A DNA stretch of 45,315 bases from Niveispirillum irakense DSM 11586 (GTDB lineage Bacteria; Pseudomonadota; Alphaproteobacteria; Azospirillales; Azospirillaceae). Location: NCBI RefSeq assembly GCF_000429645.1, contig NZ_AUCG01000007.1, positions 1 to 45,315 on the forward strand, read 5' to 3'. Of this stretch, positions 23,668-31,653 are shown in pieces (the first letter of the stretch is position 1; every line of letters begins with the position of its first letter). Below the pieces are notes generated by a model. That model worked only from the letters and a program-made list of their open reading frames with translations, had not been told where the DNA came from and ran no database searches. A program made the translations under genes and the position numbers.

Positions 23668-24798
23668 ATGTCGCCTAATGCCAACCCGCCTTCGCTGATC
23701 GGTCAGGCCCCATCTTTCCTGGGGTTGATGGAGCATGTTTCCCAGGCGGCCCCTTTGAACCGCCCAACGCTGGTGATCGGGGAGCGGGGGACGGGCAAGG
23801 AACTGGTGGCCGCCCGCCTGCACTATCTGTCACCGCGCTGGGACAAGCCTTTCGTCAAGCTGAACTGCGCCGCCCTGTCCGATACGCTGCTGGAAACGGA
23901 ATTGTTCGGGCACGAGGCTGGCTCTTTCACCGGCGCCGCCAAGCGCCATGTCGGCCGATTCGAGCTGGCCGATGGTGGCACCCTGTTCCTGGATGAAATC
24001 GCCACGGCTACCTTGCGGGTGCAGGAGAAGATCCTGCGTGTCATTGAATATGGGGAGTTCGAGCGCGTCGGCGGGACGGTGACGATTGATGTCGATGTGC
24101 GTGTCGTTGGCGCGACCAATGCTGACCTGCCGCGCCTGGCCGATCAGGGGAAATTCCGCGCCGATCTGCTGGACCGGCTCTGCTTCGATGTGGTGACCAT
24201 CCCACCGATGCGGGCCCGACCGGAAGATATCCCCATCCTGGCCGAACATTTCGGTGTGAGCATGGCCAAGGAGCTGGGCCGCCCCTATTTCGGCGGGTTC
24301 AGCAGCGAGGCGATGCAGCAGCTTCTGGCCTATGACTGGCCAGGTAATGTGCGCGAGTTGAAGAATGTGGTGGAGCGGGCGGTTTATCGCGCCGCCGACC
24401 CGGACATGCCCATCAGCGATGTGCAGTTCGACCCGTTCGAATCGCCCTGGCGACCCAAGCAGATGTCGATCTATGTCGATGCGCCGCCGCAGCCGGCCCC
24501 GGCACCAGCACCCTCTTCCAGCGCACCGTCCGTGGCAGACGAAACCGGGGCAGGCAATGGGCTGCCGCCCTGGCCGTCGGAGGGGCCGTGCGACTTCCTG
24601 GGGCTGGTCTCCGATTTCGAGAAGGCGCTGCTGCGCTCGGCGCTGGAGCGCAACCAGTTCCACCAGAAGCGGGCCGCATCCGACCTGGGGCTGAATTACC
24701 ATCAGTTCCGGGGATATCTGCGCAAATATGGTCTGCTGGAAAAGCGGCATGGCCCCCGCAATGGGGATGAGGCGGAGGATGGGGACGCGGGCGAGTAA
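23668..24798 (+). CDS. pspF: PspF, sigma-54-dependent activator of the psp operon
   Basis: A 376-residue enhancer-binding protein without a receiver domain, as in PspF. The AAA+ domain has Walker A GERGTGKE (38-45), the sigma-54 contact loop GSFTGA (85-90) and Walker B GGTLFLDEI. A Fis-type helix-turn-helix ends the protein (KRAASDLGLNYHQFRGYLRK), and a Pro/Ala/Ser-rich linker of about 50 residues plus an acidic tail make it longer than E. coli PspF. The loop has Ser where the consensus GAFTGA has Ala. The start used is the ATG before SPNANPP; a GTG five codons earlier is possible. It is divergent from the psp operon. Confidence 0.95.
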   Translation: MSPNANPPSLIGQAPSFLGLMEHVSQAAPLNRPTLVIGERGTGKELVAARLHYLSPRWDKPFVKLNCAALSDTLLETELFGHEAGSFTGAAKRHVGRFELADGGTLFLDEIATATLRVQEKILRVIEYGEFERVGGTVTIDVDVRVVGATNADLPRLADQGKFRADLLDRLCFDVVTIPPMRARPEDIPILAEHFGVSMAKELGRPYFGGFSSEAMQQLLAYDWPGNVRELKNVVERAVYRAADPDMPISDVQFDPFESPWRPKQMSIYVDAPPQPAPAPAPSSSAPSVADETGAGNGLPPWPSEGPCDFLGLVSDFEKALLRSALERNQFHQKRAASDLGLNYHQFRGYLRKYGLLEKRHGPRNGDEAEDGDAGE

Positions 24799-24831
24799 CC
24801 TGCCCGTGCCATCCCCCGTCATGCCGGGCGA

Positions 24832-25245
24832 TCAGGCCTCGCGCAGGCTGGTATGGCGGGCACGGGCGCCCCGTTCCAGGGCAGCGGCGGTCAGCCGGTC
24901 TACGTCCAGCCCATGGCGGATCAGTTCCAGCATGCGCAGTTCCTCCTGCGTGGCGCTGCGATCGGATGCCACCACCTCGCAGGCCAGCATATAGGCGGTT
25001 TCCCGCAGCGCCTTGGGCAGGCTGCCCCGGATCAGGCCGATGGTCTTGTCCAGCCCGTCCGGATCGGACAGCAATTCAGTGCATTCACGCGCGATGTCGG
25101 TCAGCATGTTGATCGAGAAGCCCCGGAAAGCCGGGAGGGACCGTACATTTTCGCCGATGGTCAGCAGTTCCGCGTCGGTCATGTCACCATCGGCGGCAGA
25201 GGCCAGGACCATGCTGTAAATCAGGGCGCGGTAGTGATCGATCAT
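24832..25245 (-). CDS. TerB-like (tellurite resistance B fold) protein
   Basis: A 137-residue all-helical cytoplasmic protein. The N-terminal motif MVLASAADGDMTDAELLTIG (about 11-30) is the acidic metal-binding signature of TerB domains, and a second acidic segment, CEVVASDRSATQEELRMLE, recurs in the second half. TerB-type proteins are associated with membrane-linked stress and metal-response complexes. The exact role is unknown. The ATG used has GGGACG upstream; a longer frame adds a Pro/Ala-rich stretch. It is convergent with pspF (33 bp between the stops) and follows the sensor kinase on the same strand, 131 bp away. Confidence 0.85.
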   Translation of the reverse strand: MIDHYRALIYSMVLASAADGDMTDAELLTIGENVRSLPAFRGFSINMLTDIARECTELLSDPDGLDKTIGLIRGSLPKALRETAYMLACEVVASDRSATQEELRMLELIRHGLDVDRLTAAALERGARARHTSLREA

Positions 25246-25376
25246 CTTATCGTCCCGGGCCGGCATGGGGGGTACGGCCGGGGTGGCCGGCCTTGGCACC
25301 CTGGCATCACAGCCTGACGGCTGGTCCGGCACCGATCCAGCCCGAAGCAGGCTTACCCCTTTCGCGACCGCCTGCT

Positions 25377-27899
25377 TCAGCGAATCGGCAATGGCAGGCC
25401 CGCGGCTTCCGTCCAGACGATGCGCGATGGGGGCAGCAGCAGGGTTACGGTTGTGCCCTGCCCGAAGACACTGTCGATGGTCAGCCGCCCGCCATGCAGC
25501 TCCGCCATTCCCTTGGACAGGGTCAGGCCCAGGCCGGTGCCGGGATTGCTGCGGGCATAGACATTATCCACCTGATGAAAGGGGACGAAGACCTTGTCCA
25601 GATCCTCCGGCTTGATGCCGATGCCGGTATCGCTGACGGCGATATTGATGCCGCGCGCCGGGTCCATGCGCGCCACCAGTTTCACCTGACCGCCGGGGGA
25701 GGTGAACTTGATGGCGTTGGAAAGCAGGTTCAGCACGATCTGCTTGAACTTCACATCGTCGACCAGGATGGGCGGCATGCCATCGGCGATGTCGATCACA
25801 AGGTGCAGACGCCGTTCCATGGCGCGGGCGCGGACGATCCGCTCGCAGCCGCGCACCAGCTCATCCACCCCGCAGATCCGCTCCCGCAGTTCCACCCGTC
25901 CTGCTTCCATCTTGGACACATCCAGGATGTCGTTGATCAGAACCAGCAGGTGGCGACCGGACGCGATGATATCGCCGGCATAGGCGACGGTGCCGTGGGG
26001 CTGGCCCTTCTGCTCGGCACTTTTCAGCTCGCTCTCCAGCACCTCGGCAAAGCCGATGATGGCATTCAGCGGCGTGCGCAGCTCATGGCTCATATTGGCC
26101 AGGAATTCCGACTTGGTGCGGCTGCCCAGTTCGGCCTGGGCCTTGGCCTGTTCAAGCTGTTCGGCGGCGCGCCGGTTGCTGATGGTGAGGGAGGCAAGCT
26201 GTACGGCGCGGCGGGCCCGTTCCATCTCCCATTCCTGGGGTTCACGCACCTGGGTGGCATAGATGGCAAAGGCGCCCAATGCCTCTCCCTCGCTGTTCAG
26301 GATGGGCAGCGACCAGCAGGACTGGAAGCCCGCCTCCAGGGTGATATCGCGATACTTGTCCCAGCGCGGATCTTCCCTGATGTCCCGCGTCACCACAACG
26401 GCACGCCGATAGATCGCCGTCCCGCAGGACCCAACATCCGGCCCGACGGTCACCTGGGCGAAAGTCTGGCACATCTTTTCCGGCAGGTTAGGGGCCGCCC
26501 CGACGGTAAGACGCAGCCCGTCATCGCGCAGCAGCATGATGGAACAGCAGGCCGCCTCCAGATGCTCTTCCACCCCCTGGCAGATGGCGGTCAGAACTTC
26601 GGACAGGTCGGCACCGCTGGCGGCCATCTCCAGGATGCCGCGCTCGATCATCAACAGGCGTTCCGCCCGCCGCCGCTCCCGGTTCTCCATCTCCAACTGG
26701 CGGGCATTCTCCTTGAAGACGGTGACGGCCGATGCCATCGCCTTCAATTCCTTGCCGATCAACTGCTCCGGCACCTTCACACTATGGTCGCCACCGGCCA
26801 GCGCGTGCATGGCGGTGGTCATCTGCTGAATGGGACGCAAAACCCGGTTGCGTACCAGTAAGGCGGCAAAGCCCAAGGCGGCCATGGTAAGGGCCAATTG
26901 GATACTGTTGAGCCAGAGCCGCTGGCGTGCGGCCACCTTCATCTGCTCTGTCGCGTCGGCGGAGGCTGCCACCGCTGTTGCGATCATATCGCTGGCGACA
27001 TTCAGCACATTGGTGCCGGTACGCATCAGTTCCGGCAGGCGCAGGCGCCCGTCACCGCGTTCTGCCGCTTCCATTACAGCAGCGCGCAGCGGCAGATAGC
27101 GTTGGTAGAGGGCGCTTTCCATCTGTTTCAGCGCCATGGCCGGGCTTTGCGGCAACAGGGCGGAATCAGCGGATTCCCGCAGGATGCGCCACGCCATTTC
27201 CGTTTCCGCCAAAGAGGTGGCGGCCTGCGCCGGGCTGGCCCTGCCGGACAGGCCCAGCAGTGAGGCGCGATAGAGCACGCCCATATCCTGCCCCACCTCC
27301 GATCGCAGACGGATGGCGTCCCGGGTCATCATTTCCGCAGCACCGGCCGCCCCGCCCAAGGACAGGGCTGGATGGTTCATTTCCCGCAGCAGGTTCAGCA
27401 AGGCTGCGGAAAGGCTCTGGGCCGCCTCCTGCCACTGTTCCACCACCTGCCGCATCGACACGGTCTGATCGGCGGTGGGGCCACCCTCACCGGGGCGCAG
27501 CATCGCATCCACGGCGCCGCGCACTTCCCTGAGACGGGTGAGTGCGACGCGGACCGAGGCGATATCCTCCGCCAATGTCCTTTCCAGCGGGATCTGGTCC
27601 AGGCGGCGAAGCGCGGTATCGGCGGCTTCGTCGGCCTGACGGCGGTGGCGGGCAATCTGGTTTGTCAGGTCGGCATCAAGGGCGCCGGGCAGGCGCGCGC
27701 TTTCCAGCATCAGGTTGACCATGCCGGTTTCGATCGCATGATCACGCGACGCGACCAGAAGGTTGCGACTGACCAGTTTCAGATCAACAATTTCCCTGGC
27801 GAACTTATAGTCACGCCACCCTCTTTGCAGGTCGGCCGCCGTGCCGACGAGCTGGACAAAGGCCAGGACCGCCAGGCCGCCCATCAGGACTTTGCGCAT
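25377..27899 (-). CDS. Membrane-bound hybridless sensor histidine kinase with HAMP and GAF domains
   Basis: An 840-residue kinase. A first membrane helix (about 5-21), a large helical periplasmic region (to about 325) and a second helix (about 328-350) are followed by HAMP, a coiled coil and a GAF domain (about 430-565). The HisKA box is SEFLANMSHELRTPLNAIIG, with the phosphorylated His near 605. A HATPase_c domain carries NLLSNAIKFT, SDTGIGI and GTGLGL. There is no receiver domain, and no response regulator is encoded nearby, so it is an orphan. The GAF domain contains a CC pair (LEAACCSIML) that might bind a ligand. GGGGGAG precedes the start. The signal it senses is unknown. Confidence 0.93.
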   Translation of the reverse strand: MRKVLMGGLAVLAFVQLVGTAADLQRGWRDYKFAREIVDLKLVSRNLLVASRDHAIETGMVNLMLESARLPGALDADLTNQIARHRRQADEAADTALRRLDQIPLERTLAEDIASVRVALTRLREVRGAVDAMLRPGEGGPTADQTVSMRQVVEQWQEAAQSLSAALLNLLREMNHPALSLGGAAGAAEMMTRDAIRLRSEVGQDMGVLYRASLLGLSGRASPAQAATSLAETEMAWRILRESADSALLPQSPAMALKQMESALYQRYLPLRAAVMEAAERGDGRLRLPELMRTGTNVLNVASDMIATAVAASADATEQMKVAARQRLWLNSIQLALTMAALGFAALLVRNRVLRPIQQMTTAMHALAGGDHSVKVPEQLIGKELKAMASAVTVFKENARQLEMENRERRRAERLLMIERGILEMAASGADLSEVLTAICQGVEEHLEAACCSIMLLRDDGLRLTVGAAPNLPEKMCQTFAQVTVGPDVGSCGTAIYRRAVVVTRDIREDPRWDKYRDITLEAGFQSCWSLPILNSEGEALGAFAIYATQVREPQEWEMERARRAVQLASLTISNRRAAEQLEQAKAQAELGSRTKSEFLANMSHELRTPLNAIIGFAEVLESELKSAEQKGQPHGTVAYAGDIIASGRHLLVLINDILDVSKMEAGRVELRERICGVDELVRGCERIVRARAMERRLHLVIDIADGMPPILVDDVKFKQIVLNLLSNAIKFTSPGGQVKLVARMDPARGINIAVSDTGIGIKPEDLDKVFVPFHQVDNVYARSNPGTGLGLTLSKGMAELHGGRLTIDSVFGQGTTVTLLLPPSRIVWTEAAGLPLPIR

Positions 27900-28033
27900 A
27901 CACTCCCCCGCCCCGCGCGGATTGAAACCGGCCGGACTCTGCGATGACCATGGCAAGTGTACGATCGGGGCGGCAAGCCTGCAATCGTGGCGATGTAACG
28001 CCCCGATGCCGGTGGTCGTATCGGGGCTGGCGC

Positions 28034-28501
28034 TTATGCTTTGTCGGCGATGCGGATGATCACATCCACCCGGGCCAGCCGTGTGCCTGTCGGCAGGTCG
28101 GGCATCGCATCCAGGCGCAAAAGGGTGCCGGAGATATCCTCCAGACGACCGCTGCCCTCATGGAAAAGATGATGGTGGTCTTCGATATTGGTATCGAAAT
28201 AGGCGCAACCGGGGTCCACCACCACGTCGCGCAGCAGCCCGGCATCGCGGAACTGGTTGAGCGTATTATAAACCGTGGCCAGGGAGACCGGCACGCAGGC
28301 CGCCACCGCTTCCCCATGTAATTGTTCGGCTGTGACGTGGCGATGGCCATTGCCGAACAGCAGTCCCGCCAGCGCCAGCCTCTGGCGTGTCGGGCGCAAC
28401 CCGGCTGCAATCAGCCGCCGGGCCAGCTCTTCCGGGCAGACGGGCGGACGGGGGCCGGCACCATGATGGCCATCGCAGGGGGAAGGCATGTCGTTGGGCA
28501 T
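28034..28501 (-). CDS. irr: Iron response regulator Irr (Fur family)
   Basis: A 155-residue Fur-superfamily regulator. The winged-helix domain holds LRPTRQRLALAGLLFGNGHR and VSLATVYNTLNQFRDAGLL. The following YFDTNIEDHHHLFHEGSGRL, with its HHH run, is typical of Irr, the alphaproteobacterial regulator that responds to haem/iron status rather than Fe2+ directly. In rhizobia Irr represses haem synthesis and activates iron-uptake genes under iron limitation. The Cys-Pro (PPVCPEELARRL) near the N-terminus may correspond to the haem-regulatory motif of some Irr proteins. It is monocistronic. Confidence 0.9.
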   Translation of the reverse strand: MPNDMPSPCDGHHGAGPRPPVCPEELARRLIAAGLRPTRQRLALAGLLFGNGHRHVTAEQLHGEAVAACVPVSLATVYNTLNQFRDAGLLRDVVVDPGCAYFDTNIEDHHHLFHEGSGRLEDISGTLLRLDAMPDLPTGTRLARVDVIIRIADKA

Positions 28502-28654
28502 AGGGGTCGGTTCAAATCTGTCACGGTGGGGGCCATCCGGACCCGTGATGTGGCGCGGCTGGTCGATAATGACAAGGGGTATCAGGCCTGAAGCGAGGAT
28601 CTGTCCAGCATGATGCAGCGGCCTTGATCTGGGAAATGGCCGGCAGGCGCGGGG

Positions 28655-29875
28655 TCAGGCGTTGCCGAAAGGCCCGCCGTCATCCTCCGGCTCCTCCTCG
28701 TCATCCTCATCTTCATCCTCGTCTTCATCCAGCCCGTCAAACGGGTCATCCCCATCTTCGAACGGGTTGCCTTCCATGTCGTCGCCGGCGGGTGACAGCA
28801 GATCGGACAGGGAAAACCCGTCGATCTGGGCCAGCAGGGCGTCATCCTCCATCTCGGTATCTTCCGCCGGGCCGACCACGGCCTTGCGGATTTCCCGTTC
28901 CAGCATGGCCAGCAGGGTGGTTTCCCTTTCGCCGCCAAGCGAGGCTTGCGGGAAGGCGAAGCTGAACAGAGCCACCGTCGTGTGGCCATCCACCGCCGAT
29001 CCCCGCAACCAGAGGAAAAACCGCAACGGTTCCCCCTCTTCTTCCCCATCAGTGACGAAGCGGGCAAGCGCATCGCCCTCACCCAGCCATTCCATATCGC
29101 CTTTGCCCTGGCGGCCATCCGGTCCCTGGGCGAACTGCTCCGCCGTCTGGCGCAGCACGGCCTGGGCCAGCAGCTCTGCATCCTCCCCTTCATGGACGAA
29201 GCTGTGGACAGCGACGCGCAGGCTGCCATAGCCCGGCTCTTCCCGGGAAAAGATGGTCAGCTCGTCTTCTGTGCGGCTGTGCCAGTCCCAGGGCAGGCGG
29301 AAACGCACCTGATCGCGATGGGCGACATTGCGCATGGTGACGCGCTGGACAGGGCCGGGCAGGGACGTGGGGTGGAAACGGACCCGCGCCGCCTCCTCCC
29401 CCAGCCGGTCGATCAGGGCCGCCAGATCGGGTTGGGCGGCCGATAGGGCCGGCACGTGAAGCTGCAGCGTCACCACATGCACATGGTCGGGGGGCTGGAA
29501 GTCCGCCACCTTCCAGACGAAAACCTGGCGGTCCGGCGGCTGGGCCACGGCATAGGCGATCCAGCGCCTGTCCTCGTGGCCTTCCTCCTCCTCATCCCCC
29601 TCATCTTCCGATGGCAGGATGCCGGGGGGCAGTACATTCTCGCGGTCCAGATACTGGATCGCCTCTTCCGTGCGCACCCCATAGGGATTGCGGTAGGTCG
29701 TCACCGACACCAGCAGGTCCACGGGGTGGGAGCCCGGCGACTGGAAGGCCAGCCCGCCATCGTCCCGCGATATGGGTTGCCAGTTCGCCGGCACGCGCAA
29801 GGATGCCGCGCCGCCATACAAGGCGACCGGATTCCATTCACCGCCCGGATCACTGTCGAAAGCTTCATCCCTCAT
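28655..29875 (-). CDS. Hypothetical protein with two related domains and an acidic tail
   Basis: A 406-residue predicted soluble protein, not recognised as a named family. Two similar halves are visible. The first starts ASLRVPANWQPISRDDGGLA, the second VRFRLPWDWHSRTEDELTIF. Each continues with a beta-rich stretch (LLVSVTTYRNP; LRVAVHSFVHEG), a Trp-containing core and a helical end. The proposed repeats resemble the PsbP/DcrB-like fold by pattern only. The last ~40 residues are almost all Asp/Glu (DEDEDEDEDDEEEPEDD). No signal peptide is evident. The start is the ATG before RDEAFDSD; a longer frame crosses a hairpin and looks non-coding. Confidence 0.72.
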   Translation of the reverse strand: MRDEAFDSDPGGEWNPVALYGGAASLRVPANWQPISRDDGGLAFQSPGSHPVDLLVSVTTYRNPYGVRTEEAIQYLDRENVLPPGILPSEDEGDEEEEGHEDRRWIAYAVAQPPDRQVFVWKVADFQPPDHVHVVTLQLHVPALSAAQPDLAALIDRLGEEAARVRFHPTSLPGPVQRVTMRNVAHRDQVRFRLPWDWHSRTEDELTIFSREEPGYGSLRVAVHSFVHEGEDAELLAQAVLRQTAEQFAQGPDGRQGKGDMEWLGEGDALARFVTDGEEEGEPLRFFLWLRGSAVDGHTTVALFSFAFPQASLGGERETTLLAMLEREIRKAVVGPAEDTEMEDDALLAQIDGFSLSDLLSPAGDDMEGNPFEDGDDPFDGLDEDEDEDEDDEEEPEDDGGPFGNA

Positions 29876-29928
29876 GCTGGTGAATCTAGGCGCAGCCGGC
29901 GGTGGAGTCCATGACCCCCGCACAAAAG

Positions 29929-29960
29929 CCTGTTCATGGCGCAGGTGAACAGGGTTTTTT
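29929..29960. terminator. Isolated hairpin with T run between divergent genes
   Basis: CCTGTTCA (29929-29936) pairs with TGAACAGG (29946-29953) and is followed by GTTTTTTC on the plus strand; an A-rich partner flanks the other side. No gene ends here on either strand. It could terminate antisense transcription, or act in the leader of the minus-strand gene. Confidence 0.55.
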
Positions 29961-30147
29961 CTCCCGCTGCACGGGCCTGTGGTGGCTTCCTCAACCCACA
30001 AGATCGGGGGTGATGGGCAACGACACAAATGGGTGCGAAAACGGGAACTGTCATAATACCTTCGACAACCCATTGTCACATACAAGTAGATTCAATATGT
30101 TCCGCACAATCGTAGCCCCTCTTGGAAAATAGGACGGACGGTCCCGG

Positions 30148-30522
30148 ATGGCAGCAAAACGTCGCCCCCCGTCGAACCCGGACGATACGGCACCGGAATC
30201 GATGCGTGCGGTTTGTCGCAACGTCGTGGTCGGCGGGCGGCGCACCAGCGTGCGGATGGAACCGCTGTTGTGGGAGTCCCTGGCAGATATCTGCCGGCGG
30301 GAAGGCCATAATATCAATGACATCGTGACGATGATCGATGGGCGGCGGGGCGACAGCGCGCTGACGGCGGCGCTGCGCATTTTCATTCTGTCCTATTTCC
30401 GCACCGCGTCGGAACCGGCCGGCCCCGTTACAGGCATGGCGGAGGAACAGGCCCATTTTGGCACGGCGGCCGATTTCTCACCCGTTTTCCAGCGCGCGTT
30501 GGGCGTGTTCGATGAGGACTGA
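30148..30522 (+). CDS. Ribbon-helix-helix domain protein (RHH_4 type)
   Basis: A 124-residue predicted DNA-binding protein. The domain spans about 33-92: the beta strand RRTSVRMEPLLWESLADICR, then HNINDIVTMIDGRRGDSALT and ALRIFILSYFR. This is the alphaproteobacterial RHH_4 family, whose targets are largely unknown. The C-terminal ~35 residues are acidic and probably disordered. It is monocistronic and divergent from the acidic duplicated protein. A short palindrome, GACAACCCATTGTC (30064-30077), upstream might be its site, but this is guesswork. Confidence 0.83.
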   Translation: MAAKRRPPSNPDDTAPESMRAVCRNVVVGGRRTSVRMEPLLWESLADICRREGHNINDIVTMIDGRRGDSALTAALRIFILSYFRTASEPAGPVTGMAEEQAHFGTAADFSPVFQRALGVFDED

Positions 30523-30643
30523 TTCTCACCGTCGGGTAGTATTGTTTTTACAACTTTAATTAGAATAACTTTCCGTACGCCTTCGGCCGGGCCGCCTGCC
30601 AACCCTCTGGGCAGGCAGGCACCTTGCCGGTCAAAGGCGGGAA

Positions 30644-31522
30644 TCACCAGCGCAGGCCGGGGATGGCGGCAACGGGGCGATGGCCGCTGGCCTCCACCAG
30701 GGCGCCCAGCTTCTCCGCGTCGGGATGCTCGCCCCAATTGCTGCCCAGCTCCTCGCGATGGATACCACCGGTGACCAGCAGCCCGTCGATTCCAGCGGCA
30801 TTGGCGCCGGCAATATCGGTGCGCAGGCTGTCGCCCACGGCCAGGATGCGCGACGGCGGCAGGTCACCCAGAAGCTGGAAGCAGCGACGATAGACGGGGG
30901 CATGCGGCTTGCCGTGGTAGCGGACCTCGCCACCCAGCTCCTCATACCGGCGGGCCAGTTCGCCGGCGCAGATCACCATCTTGTCATCCACCACCACGAC
31001 CAGATCGGGGTTGGCGCAGATCATCGGCAATTTGCGGGCAAGGCAGGCCTGCAAGGCCGGCTCATAATCAGCCAGCGTCTCGTCGAAATCATCAATGCCG
31101 GTATTCAGCACGAAATCGGCCTGATCCGGGGTCTGCACGCGGCGATGGCCGGGCAGGCTGTCATAGACATCATTGTCGCGCGGCGGGCCGATATGGAACA
31201 GGTTGCGCCCCAGCCCCCGGTGCCATTCATCGGGCGGATCGCGCAGCGCCTCATGCGTCGCCTCGCCTGACGTATAGGCCGCGTCATACAGGTCGCCATC
31301 AACCCCCATCGCTTCCAGCTTGGCCACCGCTGCCGGGATGCGCCGCGGCGCGTTGGACAGAAGGCAGACGCGCTTGCCGCGATTATGCAGCTCCGTCAGG
31401 CAATGGACCACGCCGGGATAGGGCCGCACGCCATCATGGATCACGCCCCACAGGTCGAGGATGAAACCATCATAGCGGTCCACAATGCTGGACAGGCCGT
31501 CGATCAAAGGCAGGGCGGTCAT
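30644..31522 (-). CDS. HAD-superfamily hydrolase, class IIA (TIGR01459 type)
   Basis: A 292-residue phosphatase-like protein. HAD motif I is GFILDLWGVIHDG (nucleophile D23), motif II is LLSNAPR, motif III uses the lysine in YHGKPHAPVY, and motif IV is LAVGDSLRTDIAGA. The DLWG form of motif I, in place of DxDG, marks the alphaproteobacterial TIGR01459 group related to NagD-type enzymes. The likely substrate is a small phosphorylated sugar or nucleotide, not resolved. The ATG used lies before TALPLIDG, the expected N-terminus; a 43-residue longer frame is low-complexity. It lies 131 bp downstream of the EAL gene on the same strand. Confidence 0.92.
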   Translation of the reverse strand: MTALPLIDGLSSIVDRYDGFILDLWGVIHDGVRPYPGVVHCLTELHNRGKRVCLLSNAPRRIPAAVAKLEAMGVDGDLYDAAYTSGEATHEALRDPPDEWHRGLGRNLFHIGPPRDNDVYDSLPGHRRVQTPDQADFVLNTGIDDFDETLADYEPALQACLARKLPMICANPDLVVVVDDKMVICAGELARRYEELGGEVRYHGKPHAPVYRRCFQLLGDLPPSRILAVGDSLRTDIAGANAAGIDGLLVTGGIHREELGSNWGEHPDAEKLGALVEASGHRPVAAIPGLRW

Positions 31523-31653
31523 GGCGATTCCGGCTTCAAGGCGAAAGGGAAAAGGTTGCCGGAAGGGTGGGCGCCAGGGCGCAGCGGCACAAGGCCGGGA
31601 TCGGCATGGCAGATGTGAGGGGGAGGGATATGCCGGCCCGGCGGCGGGCACCG

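Noticed and set aside
25293-26861. 522-residue open frame on the plus strand
   Set aside because: Antisense to the kinase, whose HisKA and HATPase motifs are unmistakable.
28687-28735. Microsatellite of CATCCT/CTT units
   Set aside because: It encodes the Asp/Glu tail of the minus-strand protein and is explained by that coding.
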